Assembly (NCBI GenBank): GCA_951213105.1
Contig: OX578139.1
Span: 75,659,184 to 75,723,183, forward strand
Source: Amaurobius ferox
Lineage: Eukaryota; Arthropoda; Arachnida; Araneae; Amaurobiidae
Length of the DNA: 64,000 nt
Reading direction: 5' to 3'
The translations under genes and the position numbers were made by a program. Below, in pieces: positions 35,408 through 46,920 of the stretch. How positions within the stretch are numbered: the stretch's first letter is position 1; every line of letters starts with the position of its first letter. Under the pieces are notes generated by a model, which saw only the letters and a program-made list of their open reading frames with translations, made no database searches and was not told the DNA's origin.

Positions 35408-37967
35408 TTCTGAAAACAGAAACAGTACTACCTCTCATACCACAACGATGTTCGGTCAGAGTTTCCGAACTCCCCCTTATTCCAGTCATGCGCAGAGCAT
35501 GGAAGGTCAAGGAAAATTGATGTAGTCCTACATCGATGATTATATATTACATATACAGAGTTTGAATCTTATTTACAATAACTATGGTTATACAGAACTC
35601 AAATATCAACACTGGAGTTATGTATCTCTATATAACAATATATCAGTTTTCTATTACACGGAAATCCGGGTTGTTACAATCATGAAAGGACATTACATTA
35701 CAATACATAAAGTATTCACAAGACGTAAACAAGACAGTTCATGCAAATCCAAAAGCATAGTTTTGATAAAGTTCTTTAAAAGAACTTAGTTTGTAAGGGG
35801 AGAATTCTGAATATTCCAGAGTCAGAAGATACGATATCCAAAAGTTGATCAGAAGTTTCCAAATGATGTGCTATTTACAGCGGACTTGGACGAAAGCACG
35901 ACCTAATCACACTGTTGAGAACAGGCGTCAAAAGCTTAATAATTCACTATATGCCTCTTCCCAAACACGAAAAGAGGTCTTAAACCTGTCGGCAACACAT
36001 ACCCTCTACAAAAATCAAACAATATTTCAGCAATTTCCTCTAAAAACAATAATTTAAATGAGCACCAAAGAAACACGTCAGTAACCGCGTTACAGAAAAA
36101 GTTCCAAGTACTGTCTTTAAATTTTTAAAACTTAGCCCAATACCCCTTTTGGTCGCTAGGTGGGGTTGATGTGCCATACCATCTCTGGCGTAGAACCTCA
36201 GGTGTTGCCATCCCTTAAAATGTTTCTCTAACTCTTTAAATGTTTCTCTTTAGAAATGTTAGAAAAATTCCCAAGTTCCAATCTTTAATTCTAATATCCC
36301 CTTTCTGCCGTTAGGTGGCGCTGATGGTTCCAAACGCCTGTGGCGTAGAACCTCAGGCGTTACCATCCCTTAAAAAGTTTCTATACACTGTTATTACCTC
36401 ACTGAAAAAATCATTAAGCTAAAAAATATTACCCTCGTAAAGGGCTACAATACCGTTGCCACCCACCCCGAAAAAAGTTTCTAAAAAATTAAAACCCCCA
36501 AATTTTTCCATTTCCTCCTTTTACTTCTCGTCTAAGATTACGAAATTCCAATATGGCGGCCTCTCCGCATACCATATACGTAGTACCCCTGTATCCCTGT
36601 GCCGCAGAACCGGCCGCCCCTTCTACTAATATTGTTTATGTGTGTTAAATAGTGTTTAGGTATGTTAAATAGTGTTTAGGTGTGTTAAATAGTGTTTATG
36701 TGTGTTGAATAGTGTGAAACACACATTTAATTCCAGATCTAAAAATAGAACTAAAAAACATGGAATATAAATAGATGAATACAGACATGAAAACAAATTA
36801 TATGACTACTCAGTTAACATGGCTCACATCGTGAGTCTTGAGCGTCGTGTTGGAGATGTAGGATTTTGAAATTCATTTTTCATAATTTACGTAGTATTTC
36901 TTCTTCTACAAAACAATAGAAATGTATAAAAACAATAGAAACATTTCACATATTGATTGCATAAACACGAAATAAAGTGATAAAGAAAGCGAAGCTAACG
37001 ATACGCAGTGCGCGCATATTACATTTTCGACATGTTTATAAAAAAAGCAAAACAGAGTAAAGTCATCAGTGGCTGATGTAAGGCAGAAAAAATGATTTTT
37101 TGGCTCCACATTTAAACCTGGGATGACAAGAACGCGAGGTTTAGGTGTTGAGCAGATTTTTGGCATGTACCCACCGTATGTTTTGTTGATTTCACTGAGG
37201 GATGCATCCTAGATAAAAGTGATCTTACGTAATCTGCGGTGAAATCGACATAAACAGCGATGTTATTCTGGTAGTTGAAGTAGATATTTAAGACGGCGTT
37301 GTTTAGTGAATGAAGATTGCTAAGAATTCATTTCTTACGTAAGTATTTATCAAGTAAATTTTGAAAGTAGCGATAATTTAAATACCTTGGCTTAAATTAT
37401 ATTTATGATTATAATAAATTTGATTTCATTGAGATAGATATACATAAAAAGTGTTATTTATTTGAATTTATGCATTATAATATACCATGGAGTTGGAGTA
37501 CAAAACTGGTTTGTAACTAATTTCCGTCGCAAGCAGATCCGAATTATAGTGGTTGCTCTGTCTTATTAATCGTAACAACAAAAGGTCGTTTTATCTTTTG
37601 AGACCGGTTGAAACATTTTATTAGATGCTTATGAAGTTAATAACGAAGTATTTTTTATTGTTTAATTAAATAAACTAGGTTTATGAGAGAAAACTGAAAT
37701 TTTATGGAGCCCCTGATGATTTTAAAATTTCTTTGCCTTCTTTACATTGCTATCCATTCCAATACATTCAATATTTTTATTAATTAGTTTTATTTCTTTG
37801 TTTTATGGTTTGTTTTATTTCCCTACATTATTTCATTCGTATCTGATCTGCGCTCGAATGTTTCATTTTCAATGTTTTAATTAATTTGCTTAATTATTCT
37901 TATGTGCTTTGCAGTATTTGTAGTATTTCTTAGTTTTCAAATGTTGTTCGTTTAGTGCAATTATATA
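35408..37967. repeat. Non-coding flank of the duplicated segment, copy A
   Basis: It aligns with 57379..60208 except for 36080..36640. It contains ~150-bp degenerate units with GCTAGGTGG-type cores (36152 and 36307) and a 20-bp GTGTTTAGGTGTGTTAAATA minisatellite (about 36640..36715). One minus-strand frame (36906..37166) is open in copy A but has a stop in copy B, so I do not call it a gene. Confidence 0.65.
36640..36715 (+). repeat. 20-bp minisatellite, about four units
   Basis: Tandem GTGTTTAGGTGTGTTAAATA with small differences. Copy B (58872..58915) has about two units, so the array length changed after duplication. Confidence 0.85.
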
Positions 37968-38671
37968 TACAGGGTGTCCAGTGCTATCGGTAACCAATGG
38001 CTATTTCCTCAACCTTTAGTCACAGAGATACACTTCCAATTGCAAAAATGTTTTAAATTTTATAATCTATTATCTCAGAAACTGTTTAAATCAATAAATG
38101 CATTTCTGAAAGAAATATGAAGTATAAATTTTTATGCAGTCCCCCGGTCCTACCATTTATATTTAGGAAAATCATCCGCAAACAATTTTATTTAAAAAAA
38201 AATCATCCACTTATGACCAAAATTGACCGACTTATAGCTGTTTAAAGTTGGAGCACTTTTTTGTGCTGAGAAATGGTCAATAAGGTCCCTGCTTGGCTGG
38301 TTGCCTGGAGAAATGATCAATACGGTCCCTGATTGGTTGGTTGCCTGAAACGGGACATTTTTATGCGTGAAAACGCGACCTAAGTCATATAGTTTAATGC
38401 TTCATAACTCGGCGAATTTTGGTCGTAAAAGGAAGATGTTCTTTTATTTTGTATGAAATTGTATGAGGATGATTTTCCTAAATATAATTGGTAGGACCGA
38501 GGGACCACATAAAAATTTATATTTCGCATTTTTTTCAGAAATGTATGAATTGATTTAGACTGCTTATAAGATATTAGATTTTAAAATTTAAAATATTTTT
38601 GAAATTGGAAGTATATCTCTGTGACTACCGGTTGAGGAAATAGCCATTGGGCACCGATAGCACTGGACACC

Positions 38672-38676
<5 letters not shown>
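37968..38676. mobile_element. Palindromic MITE with ~210-bp inverted termini
   Basis: The left end TACAGGGTGTCCAGTGCTAT is mirrored by the right end (TACATGGTGTCCAGTGCTAT on the minus strand). The arms match for about 210 bp, through CCTCAACC, 'TTCCAATT' and GGTCCTACC blocks. The centre has two copies of ATGGTCAATAAGGTCCCTG-like sequence. It lies in TA-rich sequence, consistent with a TA-type target. No ORF. It is the source of the end sequence in the 395-bp satellite. Confidence 0.75.

Positions 38677-38684
<8 letters not shown>

Positions 38685-38738
<54 letters not shown>
38685..38738. repeat. (TA)n microsatellite
   Basis: Followed by ATACATGAAATGA. The same TA run plus ATACATGAAATTA occurs at 39769..39815, bracketing the Penelope-like segment. 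Confidence 0.95.
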
Positions 38739-38739
<1 letters not shown>

Positions 38740-38741
<2 letters not shown>

Positions 38742-39481
38742 CATGAAATGACTTAAAAAAGCCAAATTCCTTTCTAAATATTAAAAGATCATTATATATA
38801 CAACGGTAAAACGCAATGCAGCTTTTATACATGTGTATAACTAAATAAACTCCTAAAAAGGTCAAGTACCTATATACCCAAAAAGATGTTAAAAGAGAAT
38901 TTATAATGTGACGGCCGGGGGGAATAGCGACTTCCAACGCTCCTTTTACTGCCATGGCGAAACGCTCCCGGTAGCCGAAACCTTCAAACCACTCTCAACA
39001 TGACACTCACCATCACCTCAAAAAACGTAAAACACACTAAAAACCAAGTCATTAATATGAAAAAACCCTAAAATTACTCTAAACAACACTTATAACTACC
39101 TAAAGATCTGAAAAGGAGGGTGGGGGATTACCCACTTCAGCATATTAAAACTATTGTATGGAATCATTAACTAAGTGGTTATATTATGTATTTTCAAAAC
39201 GATATTAAAACACCATAAAAGAAATGGTCAAATACAAAATTATTCCCAAATCTGACTGTAATAGTCAAGGAAACCATATTGACTTGAACCATAAAAATAC
39301 TTGTGTATGAAATTATTAACAATGTAGTTATTTTCATATACTACAGATAAAAACCAAATATCAATTTGCGGCCATAAAGCAACTAATGTATGAAACCATT
39401 CACAAGGTGGTTATTTTGTATAATTCAATTAAAAACCAAATAGCAATTTAGCCATTTCAAAAAGTGAATAAAAACCAACTT
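38740..39481 (-). other. Segment downstream of the Penelope-like RT fragment
   Basis: It contains about three degenerate ~110-130-bp units with 'TGTATGAAA' plus 'GTGGTTATTTTGTAT'-like blocks (39160..39440) and a GC-rich patch near 38905..38980. A minus-strand frame (38581..38955) reads into the TA microsatellite and is not credible as a gene. It may be the rest of the same element. Confidence 0.4.
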
Positions 39482-39763
39482 TTAAAATGCACCATGATAT
39501 TCACGCTTAAAAGATATCTTAATATTATTGAAAAGATCTTTAAAATCAAAAGTTTGAAATCCATTTAGTTTACCTAGTTCTGTTAATTTATTCTTTAATT
39601 CTTTACTATTATTTAAAATAAGGTAATTATTCTTAGAATAACGTAAACTATCATTTAGCATATTTAACTAATTTAGTAGTAATTTACTCGCAATAGTAGA
39701 GTAGGAATTATGACCACTAGTTACAGTTCTAAATTTAATAGGATTTTTATGAAATTTAGACAT
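39482..39763 (-). pseudogene. Penelope-like element reverse transcriptase fragment
   Basis: Read from 39763, a 94-codon frame with one internal TAG stop gives KFHKNPIKFRTVTSGHNS, the characteristic 'KxHKNPxKFR' block of Penelope-like RTs, then IASKLL. After the stop come the 'NNSKELKNKL' helix and TFDFKDLFNNI, which corresponds to RT motif A with its catalytic Asp (family form close to FDFxxLYTNI). It stops soon after. The N-terminal part is replaced by a TA microsatellite, and later RT motifs (the YxDD region) and any GIY-YIG nuclease are not seen. Confidence 0.7.
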
Positions 39764-39765
39764 AA

Positions 39766-39768
<3 letters not shown>

Positions 39769-39802
<34 letters not shown>
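39769..39802. repeat. (TA)n microsatellite
   Basis: Second TA run bracketing the Penelope-like segment. Confidence 0.95.
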
Positions 39803-39805
<3 letters not shown>

Positions 39806-39844
39806 CATGAAATTATTTATTTATTTAAACTCTTGCATGAGTAA

Positions 39845-40622
39845 AAATTTTATGTGGGCAGCAGTTGACTTTCTTTATGAGTGCAAATTCATCTTCTTTT
39901 TCTATTTGAAAATCCACTGAATTTGTAATTTTAATTCAATTTTCGTTTGCATTTGGTAGCTGAACGTGTTTTCAAAGACGGCACAGCAAAAATGAGAAAA
40001 ACTAGAATATCTTAAGGACGGCTAGTTCTAGAATAATGGGGTTACCTTATTCTTTTCAGCGTTAGAAATTAAGTATAAAACATGCATTTAAGTGATACAT
40101 TTGAAGATGCATATTCTTTTATTTTAGATTTTGAAGAATTTTGCGAGCCATTTCGAGAAAACAAGGCAGGTTCCTTTTTTCCAAATCGTACCAAACTCTA
40201 AACAGCACCAGGATAACCCAGACGTGACTTATCCTCTACATTTTGCGAAATTTGGTCTAGTAGTTTTTTCAGCTAGAGTGGATGCAGTCAGGTTTTGCTG
40301 GCCATTTCGCAGAAAAAAAGGGAGGTGCTGTAATTAATTCAGAATTGTACCGAAATCTAATCAGCACCAGGACAACCCGCGACTGACTTACCTATAAAAT
40401 TTTATGAAATTCGGTCAATTAATTCATTCTTGAGTTCGAGGGATACAAAATTTGCACAGGCATACATAGACACACAATCACACACACACAGACGTCGCGC
40501 TAAAAATAGTGTTTAATTGTTCTAGAGGTCCCAAAATGCGCAGATCCGTCGAAAACCGTAATTGTGATTTTCTGCACGTTTCCAATACCTTCCCTGTACA
40601 TTAAAAATCACGTATTGAAGAG
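39845..40622 (+). repeat. 0.8-kb hairpin-ended repeat, copy d
   Basis: Same orientation as 15552..16345. The two internal 'GGCCATTTCG' plus 'GTACCAAA' modules are recognisable, as are 'GACGTCGCGCTAAAAATAG' and the CGTCGAAAACCG...GATTTTC block near the right end. The terminal hairpin is degraded. Confidence 0.7.
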
Positions 40623-41024
40623 GAAATTAAAAGTGTAGAGAATGAGCTTAATCAGTATAGGATTCATAGGTTATGTGATAAGGCGCATATTAACTTCCTT
40701 ACAAAGTTATCCTTCTAAATTTGTACAATTCCATATAAATAATTTCATATTAAATTTAGCATCTAGCGTTTGTATCAATAATAACCAGAATCAGTATTAG
40801 CTTATTTTCATCAACAGGGCAATGGCATTGATAAACCATTGCTGCAACCATTTATATCCGAGTGAACATGGCCTGTTTACTATATAGACCTAACTTGTAC
40901 ACTCAAGGACGTTTCCTTACGAAGTTATTGGTGTGCTGATTGGTGAACCCTGTATCAGTCTAAGCAACTCAAGTATTTACTTATCTGGATTTTGATTTAA
41001 AAATACAACAGGTCTTTTTTTCTA
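40623..41024. other. Unassigned interval
   Basis: Nothing recognisable was seen. Confidence 0.4.
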
Positions 41025-41460
41025 GATAGCATTCTATAGGTCTAGATAGATCTATATTTAGATAGTAATCTAGATAGTATTTAGATAGAATCTAGATAAT
41101 AATAGTAGATCCATATCTAGATAGTAATAGTAGACATTTTTCTAGATATCAAGCTAGATAGCAATAGTTGATCTATATCTAAATAGTAATCTAGATTGCA
41201 TCTAAATAGTAATAGTAGATCTATATCTAGATAGTGATCTAGATAGTATCTAGATAGTAATAGTAGATATATGTCTATATAGGGATATAGATAGTATCAA
41301 GGTGGTACTAATTTAGATAGTATCTAAGTGGTAATCAAGTTAGTATTTACATAGTAATAGAAGATCTAGATCTAAATAATAATATTTAAGTTTTTGATAG
41401 TAATAGTAGATCTATATCTAAATACTAATGTAAAAAGTAAATAGTAGATCTATAGGGAAA
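41025..41460. repeat. Degenerate CTAGATAGTAAT-type array
   Basis: A cryptic array of short motifs (CTAGATAG, AGTAATAGTAGATC, TATATCTA) recurs irregularly at about 10-12 bp, with a looser repeat of about 45-70 bp. Confidence 0.85.
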
Positions 41461-41492
41461 GTGTATGATTTTTTACTTTTGTTTTTTACGCT

Positions 41493-42760
41493 TTCCAACA
41501 TAGATGAAAAGTGTTTATGACTTTGGTCATTATGTCTGTCTGTCCGTTCTCACGATAACTGCCGTAAAAATAACTTTATCAAAATGAAATTTTAATATGT
41601 TCTTGAGACGATATGTAGGACATCGGGGAATGAAAATGAATAATATCGCTCAATTACTTTCGGACTTAACCCGTGTTGAAAGAATGAAACACATTTAACC
41701 CTATGGAACTAATTCTTTAAACATTTTTAAGCGAAGTTAAAATTCTAAAATTGCTTCGAAATTTTAGGAAATATTCAAATTATCACAAATGTATAAAAAA
41801 CTTTCAGCAAAATATGTTCTGTAGTTTTTACAATAAGAATTAAAATAATAATTACACCCATGATATATGAAGATATCACGTGACTCATTGCAAAATAAAA
41901 TATGGCATCCATTTTTTTCCACTGTGTAAAAATCGTGATGTTTAAAGATCGTTTATAATCATTTTTAATGTTGTATCCGTCATAAAAACGCTTTATTTTT
42001 GCATATTTTCTGTTTATCTAAATTCTCTGACAAAGCAATTACAATATTTTTGATTTAAAATTATTACTAAACTCTTATTATTTCTACAACGAAGTCTAAT
42101 TTTAACGCATGCAGAATGTAAACAAATCAAGCGATTGTAAGGTAAATTGTTTTAGAATTGCTGAATTTTTTTTTTCGTACAAAATTATTTCACTCTAGAG
42201 TCTGGAGTATTGTTGTTGTTACAGATGACCTCCTGTTTCTTCGGAGTCAATTCAGGACCAGTAACGCTGGGAGCAGGAAAGAACAAAGTTTAGTACAAGA
42301 ACGCATCACTGACGAAGGTCGGAGGGGGTGCAGCTTCACATTTGGATGAGGACCCAAGGCGGAAGACTGACTTTATCCTCGAGAAACATCCATGCCTCGG
42401 GATTCGAACCCGAGCGCACAAGACAGCAGCCGAAGACGCTATCCACTTCACCGCCTGGGCGGCGTCTGGAATATAAGTGCTATGAATGAAATATTCACTG
42501 ATTTTACATTGAGAGGCAGACTATTTATATTTCAATGAAGTCATTTGAATTCGATGGAATTCATTTTGTGTAATTTGAATTGTCTGTTTCGATGAAGTTT
42601 TAAATTTTCCAGTATAATTAATTACTGTAGCACTATGATAATTTAAAAAATATCAGCGCTGAATGTATCGCATTTTAGAGATGTTGAAATATAATTGCAT
42701 TTCAGTAGTTGGTAAGTGTTTCATATTCAATGCTTTACGCATGATTGATCCTTCCTGTTG
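41493..42760 (+). repeat. 1.3-kb interspersed repeat, copy 3, split by a SINE
   Basis: It matches copies 1 and 2 from TTTCCAACATAGATGAAAAG to GATTGATCCTTCCTG. A SINE with its target duplication (42200..42470) is inserted relative to them. It keeps one CACGTG site near 41877. Confidence 0.8.
42207..42463 (-). mobile_element. tRNA-derived SINE with 7-bp target duplication
   Basis: On the minus strand, box A lies in GTGAAGTGGATAGCG and box B is GGGTTCGAATCCCG (about 42399..42412). The body runs to a tail of AAC repeats (ACAACAACAATAC). The direct repeat GTCTGGA flanks it (42200..42206 and 42464..42470), and the pre-insertion sequence is seen in the other two copies of the host repeat. Confidence 0.85.
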
Positions 42761-42839
42761 ATTCTTACTTTTATTATCTAAAAACGAAAAGGGTTGACTA
42801 AAAAGAAGTTGGGAAGCAAATTCTCGTCTCCTTTTTATT

Positions 42840-43620
42840 ACTTTCCCTGCAATACATGGTAATGTATAGGGGAAGTATTGGAATCATGTCGAAAATCACA
42901 ACTTGAGTTTTCGACGGATCTACACGTTTCAAGACCTCTAGAATACGAAAAAACTGTTTTTAGCGTGACGTCTGTGTGTCTGTGCAATGTATGTATCCAT
43001 TCTAACTCAAAACCTAATACACCGAATTTCATAAAATTTGGTAGGTAAGAACCTTGGGTATGACCCTGGTGCTGATTAGTTTTTGGTATAATTCGGAAAA
43101 AAAACCCGCCTTTTCTTGCGAAATGGTCCTCAAAAATCTCATGTATTCACTCTGGCTGAAATACAATTTGACCAAATTTCACAAAATTTGGTAGATAAAT
43201 CACATGTGGGACACTCTGGTGCTGATTAGATTTTGGTACGATTCGGAAAAGAACAACCTGCCTTTTTTTACAAAATGGCCCGCAAAAATCGCCAATATCT
43301 AAAAAAAGACTACGTATGTTCAAATGTGTCAATTAAATGTTTGTTTTATACGTAATTTTTCACGAAGAAAAGAATAAAAACAACTCTATTACTCTAGGAC
43401 TAACCGTTCTTGAAATATTTCAGATTTTTCGCATTTTCTATGCCGCCTTTAGAAAAATGTCCAATTACCAAATAAAAGCAGAAATTGAATTAAAAATGCA
43501 AATTTAGAGTCATTTTGTGCAATTAAATTCAATTTGAGTTCTTAAAGAAATAAAGAAAAAATGAATTTCAGTCTGCAGGGAAAGTCATGTGCTGCCCATA
43601 TCAGATTTTTCAACCACTTG
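42840..43620 (-). repeat. 0.8-kb hairpin-ended repeat, copy e
   Basis: It opens with ACTTTCCCTGCAATACATGG and the complementary GGGGAAGTATTGG, then GTCGAAAATC...TTTTCGAC, a TGTCTG tract and two similar 'CAAAATTTGGTAGATAA' modules, and closes with GGGAAAGTCATGTGCTG. A minus-strand frame (43147..43332) shares residues with frames in other copies, but none is intact. Confidence 0.75.
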
Positions 43621-44336
43621 CCATAATATTATACGTCCGCAAACTCGAAAGTGTTCCAATGCTACATTTTTGCATATTATATTGAGCGGGGAGGATAAAG
43701 AGAGATAAGTAGTACGCCTTTCGTCATCTTCCGAAAATATCGATCTCTTATGTGCGGGTTAAAAAGCCGGCCAACTAGATGTTTGTTCCCTTGGACTTTA
43801 CCTTCATGACGTTAGCACTGAATATTATCTCTTATTTTAATGCTCTTTAATATTTGAAAAAAAAAAACTCTTGCGCAAAAGAATTCTAAAGTTTGGTAGA
43901 ACATGGTTCACTTAGATAGAATCCACCCGAAGAATCACATCCTTTGAGTAAGTATCAATTACTGCTGTTTATTGAAATATATCTAGAATTTTTTATCTGT
44001 TCATGATAAAGATGCAGCTTCGATACATCTGATGAAGTAGTACTTGTTGACCTGCACTCATTATTGCTGTCTCATATTACTGATTATTATTACTGTACAT
44101 ATTATAGAGAAAGTGTTTTCACGAAAATTTTCGTTTTCGAGATTTTGATATCAATATATGCTTTAAGACCTCTTGAACCCGTTTTGATTATTTTTGGAAT
44201 GATGACCATCTGTCTGTGGTCGATTTATTGTGCACACGGTAGCGGCTACAAACATTAATGGATTTTATTATTAATATTAATGATAACTTTATATTTGGCT
44301 TTGCTAAAAAAAATCTAGAACTAGATATATAGTCTT
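43621..44336. other. Unassigned interval
   Basis: No supported gene. A short plus frame (44064..44258) is hydrophobic but unrecognised. Confidence 0.4.
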
Positions 44337-44337
44337 T

Positions 44338-46920
44338 TTACTTACCCTGCAATTCATGGTAATGCATAGGGAAAGTATTGGAATCATGTCGAAAATCGCA
44401 ACTCGAGTTTTCGACGGATCTACACGTTTCGAGACCTCTAGAAGACGAAAAAACTATTTTTAACTTGACGCCTGTGTATGTGTCTGTCTGTGTGTCTGTG
44501 CAATGTGTGCATCCACTCTATCTTTAAAACTAAGTTACCGAATTTCATAAAATTTGGTAGGTAAGTCACTTGGATGTGACCCTGGAGATGATTAGTTTTT
44601 GGTAGGATTCGTAAAAACACAACCCGCCATTTTTTGCGAAATAGCCCGCAAAAATTTAATTTATCCGCTCTAATTAAAATACTAATTTACCAAATTTCAC
44701 AATATCTGGCAAATAAGTTACCTGTGGGACATTCTGGTGCTGATTCGATTTTGGTACGATTCGGAAAATAACAACCTGCCTTTTCTACGAAATGGCCTGG
44801 AAAAATCGCCAAAATCCAAAAAAAAAAATAAAGACTACGTATGCTGAAATGCATCAATTAAATTCTTGTTTTATACTCAATTTTTGACGAGGAAAATAAT
44901 ATAACTCATTCCATTATACCTTAGGACTAACCGTTCTCAAGATATTTGAGATTGCTTGCATTTTTGTTAAGCCGCTATAGGAAAAATATCCAATTATCAA
45001 ATAAAAGAAAATTGAATTAAAGATGCAAATTTACTGTTATTTGGTGCAATTAAATTCAATCTAATGGATTATTAAAGACATAAAGAAAATATGAATTAAG
45101 TCTGCAGGGAAACTCATGTGCTGTTGGCATGAAATTTTTTACTTTCCTTGCAATGCATTGTAATGTATAGAGAAAGTATTGGAATCATACAGAAAATCAC
45201 AACTCGAGTTTTCGACGGATTTACACATTTCGAGACCTCTAGACTACGAAAAAACTATTTTTAGCGTGACGTCTGTGTCTATGTCTGTGTGTCTACGTAT
45301 CTGTCTGTCTCTGTGTGTGTCTGTCTGTCTGTCTGTCATCTGTCTGTCTGTCTGTGCAATGTATGCATCCACTCGAACTAAAAAGCTAATGGACCAAATT
45401 TCATAAAATTTGGTATGTAAGTCAATTGGGTGGGACCCTGGGGCTGATTAGTATTTAGTAGGGTTCCTATAAAACATAACTCGCCTTTTTTTGCGAAATG
45501 GGCCGGTAAAAATTTCATTTATCCAAACTAGCTAAAATATTAATTGGCTAAATTTCATACAATTTGGTAGATAAGTTACTTGTGGAGCATTATGGTGCTG
45601 ATTAGATTTTGGTACAATTCGGAAAAGAGCAACCTGCCCCTTTTTACGACATAGCCCGCAAAAATCGCAAAAATTAAAAAAAAAATTATACTACGTATGG
45701 TAAAATATATCAAATAAATTCTTGTTTTATACGCAATTTTTGACAAAGAAGAGAATATAACACACTCCATTATACTTTAGGACTAACCGTTCTCAAGATA
45801 TTTGAGATTTCATGTATTTTTATTAAGCCGCTATCGGGAAAATGTCCAATTACCAAATAAAACAAAATTGAATTAAAAATGCAAATTTGGTGTTATTTGG
45901 TGCAATTAAACTCAATCTAATGAATTAATTAATAAATAAATAAATTATGAATTTCAGTTTGCAGGAAAAGTCATGTGATGCCCACATCAGATTTTTACTT
46001 TCCCTACAATATATGGTAATGTATAGGAAAAGTATTGGAATCATGTCGAAAATCGCAACCCCATTTTTCGACGGATCTACACGTTTCCAGACCTCTAGAA
46101 TACGAAAAAACTATTTGTAGCGTGACGTCTGTGTGTGTGTCTGTGTGTCTGACTGCCTGTGTGTCTGTCTGTCTGTCTGTCTGTGCAATGTATGTATCCA
46201 CTCTAACTCAAAAACTTATGGACCGAATTTTATAAAATTTGGTAGGTAAGTCACTTGAGTATGACCCTGTTCCTGATTAGTTTTTGGTACGATTTGTAAA
46301 AACAGAACTCGCCTTTTTTTGCGAAATGGCCCGTAAAAATTTCATGTATTCACTCTAGCTAAAATACTAATTAACCAAATTTCACAAAATTTGGTAGATA
46401 AGTTTCTTGGGGGATACTCTGGTTCTGATTAGATTTTGGTATTATTCGGAAGCGAATAACATGCCTTTTTTAATGAAATGGCCCTCCAAAATCGCGAAAT
46501 CTAAAAAAAGCTACGTATGTTGAAATATATCAATTAAATGCTTGTTTTATATACGAAATTTTTGATGAGAAAAATAATAAGAACAACTCTATTTCTCTAG
46601 GGCTAACCATTCTCGAGATATTTGAGATTTTTCGCATTTGGTTATGCCGCTTTCAGAAAATTGTCTAAATACCAAATAAAAACAGATATTGAATTAAAAA
46701 TGCAAATTTAATGTTATTTTGTGCAATTAAACTCAATTTAATGAATTATCAAAGAAATAAATAAAATGAATTTGAATCTGCAGCGAAGGTCATGTGCTGT
46801 CCACATCAGATTTTTAGCTTTCCCTGTAATACATCGTAATGTATAAGGAAAGTATTGGAATCTTGCTGAAAATCGCAACTCGAGTTTTCGACGGATCTAC
46901 GCGTTTCGAGACCTCTCTTA
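44338..46920 (-). repeat. Tandem array of the 0.8-kb repeat (three units plus a stub)
   Basis: Starts of the terminal hairpin fall at about 44338, 45139, 45998 and 46817, giving units of about 800-860 bp joined head to tail through a shared ACTTTCC end. Each has the TGTCTG tract, whose length varies (longest at 45300..45357). The fourth unit stops after about 100 bp at the next array. Confidence 0.85.

Larger units (their letters stand above)
32185..38107. repeat. 6-kb duplicated segment, copy A
   Basis: It aligns in the same orientation with 54300..60350, about 22.2 kb away, through LINE ORF1/endonuclease sequence, a shared non-coding flank and the left end of the same MITE. Differences are two lineage-specific SINE insertions, rearranged small repeats at 36080..36640 versus 58040..58870, and scattered substitutions. 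Confidence 0.8.

Noticed and set aside
36906..37166. 86-residue minus-strand frame shared by both duplicated segments
   Set aside because: Copy B has an in-frame stop, and the conservation equals that of the surrounding non-coding duplicate.
38581..38955. 124-residue frame with a Tyr-Ile repeat
   Set aside because: The repeat is the translation of a TA microsatellite and the rest has no family character.
38880..39000. Hammerhead ribozyme in the GC-rich patch near the Penelope-like fragment
   Set aside because: GAAAC-type strings are present, but the CTGATGA core was not found at a suitable distance on either strand.
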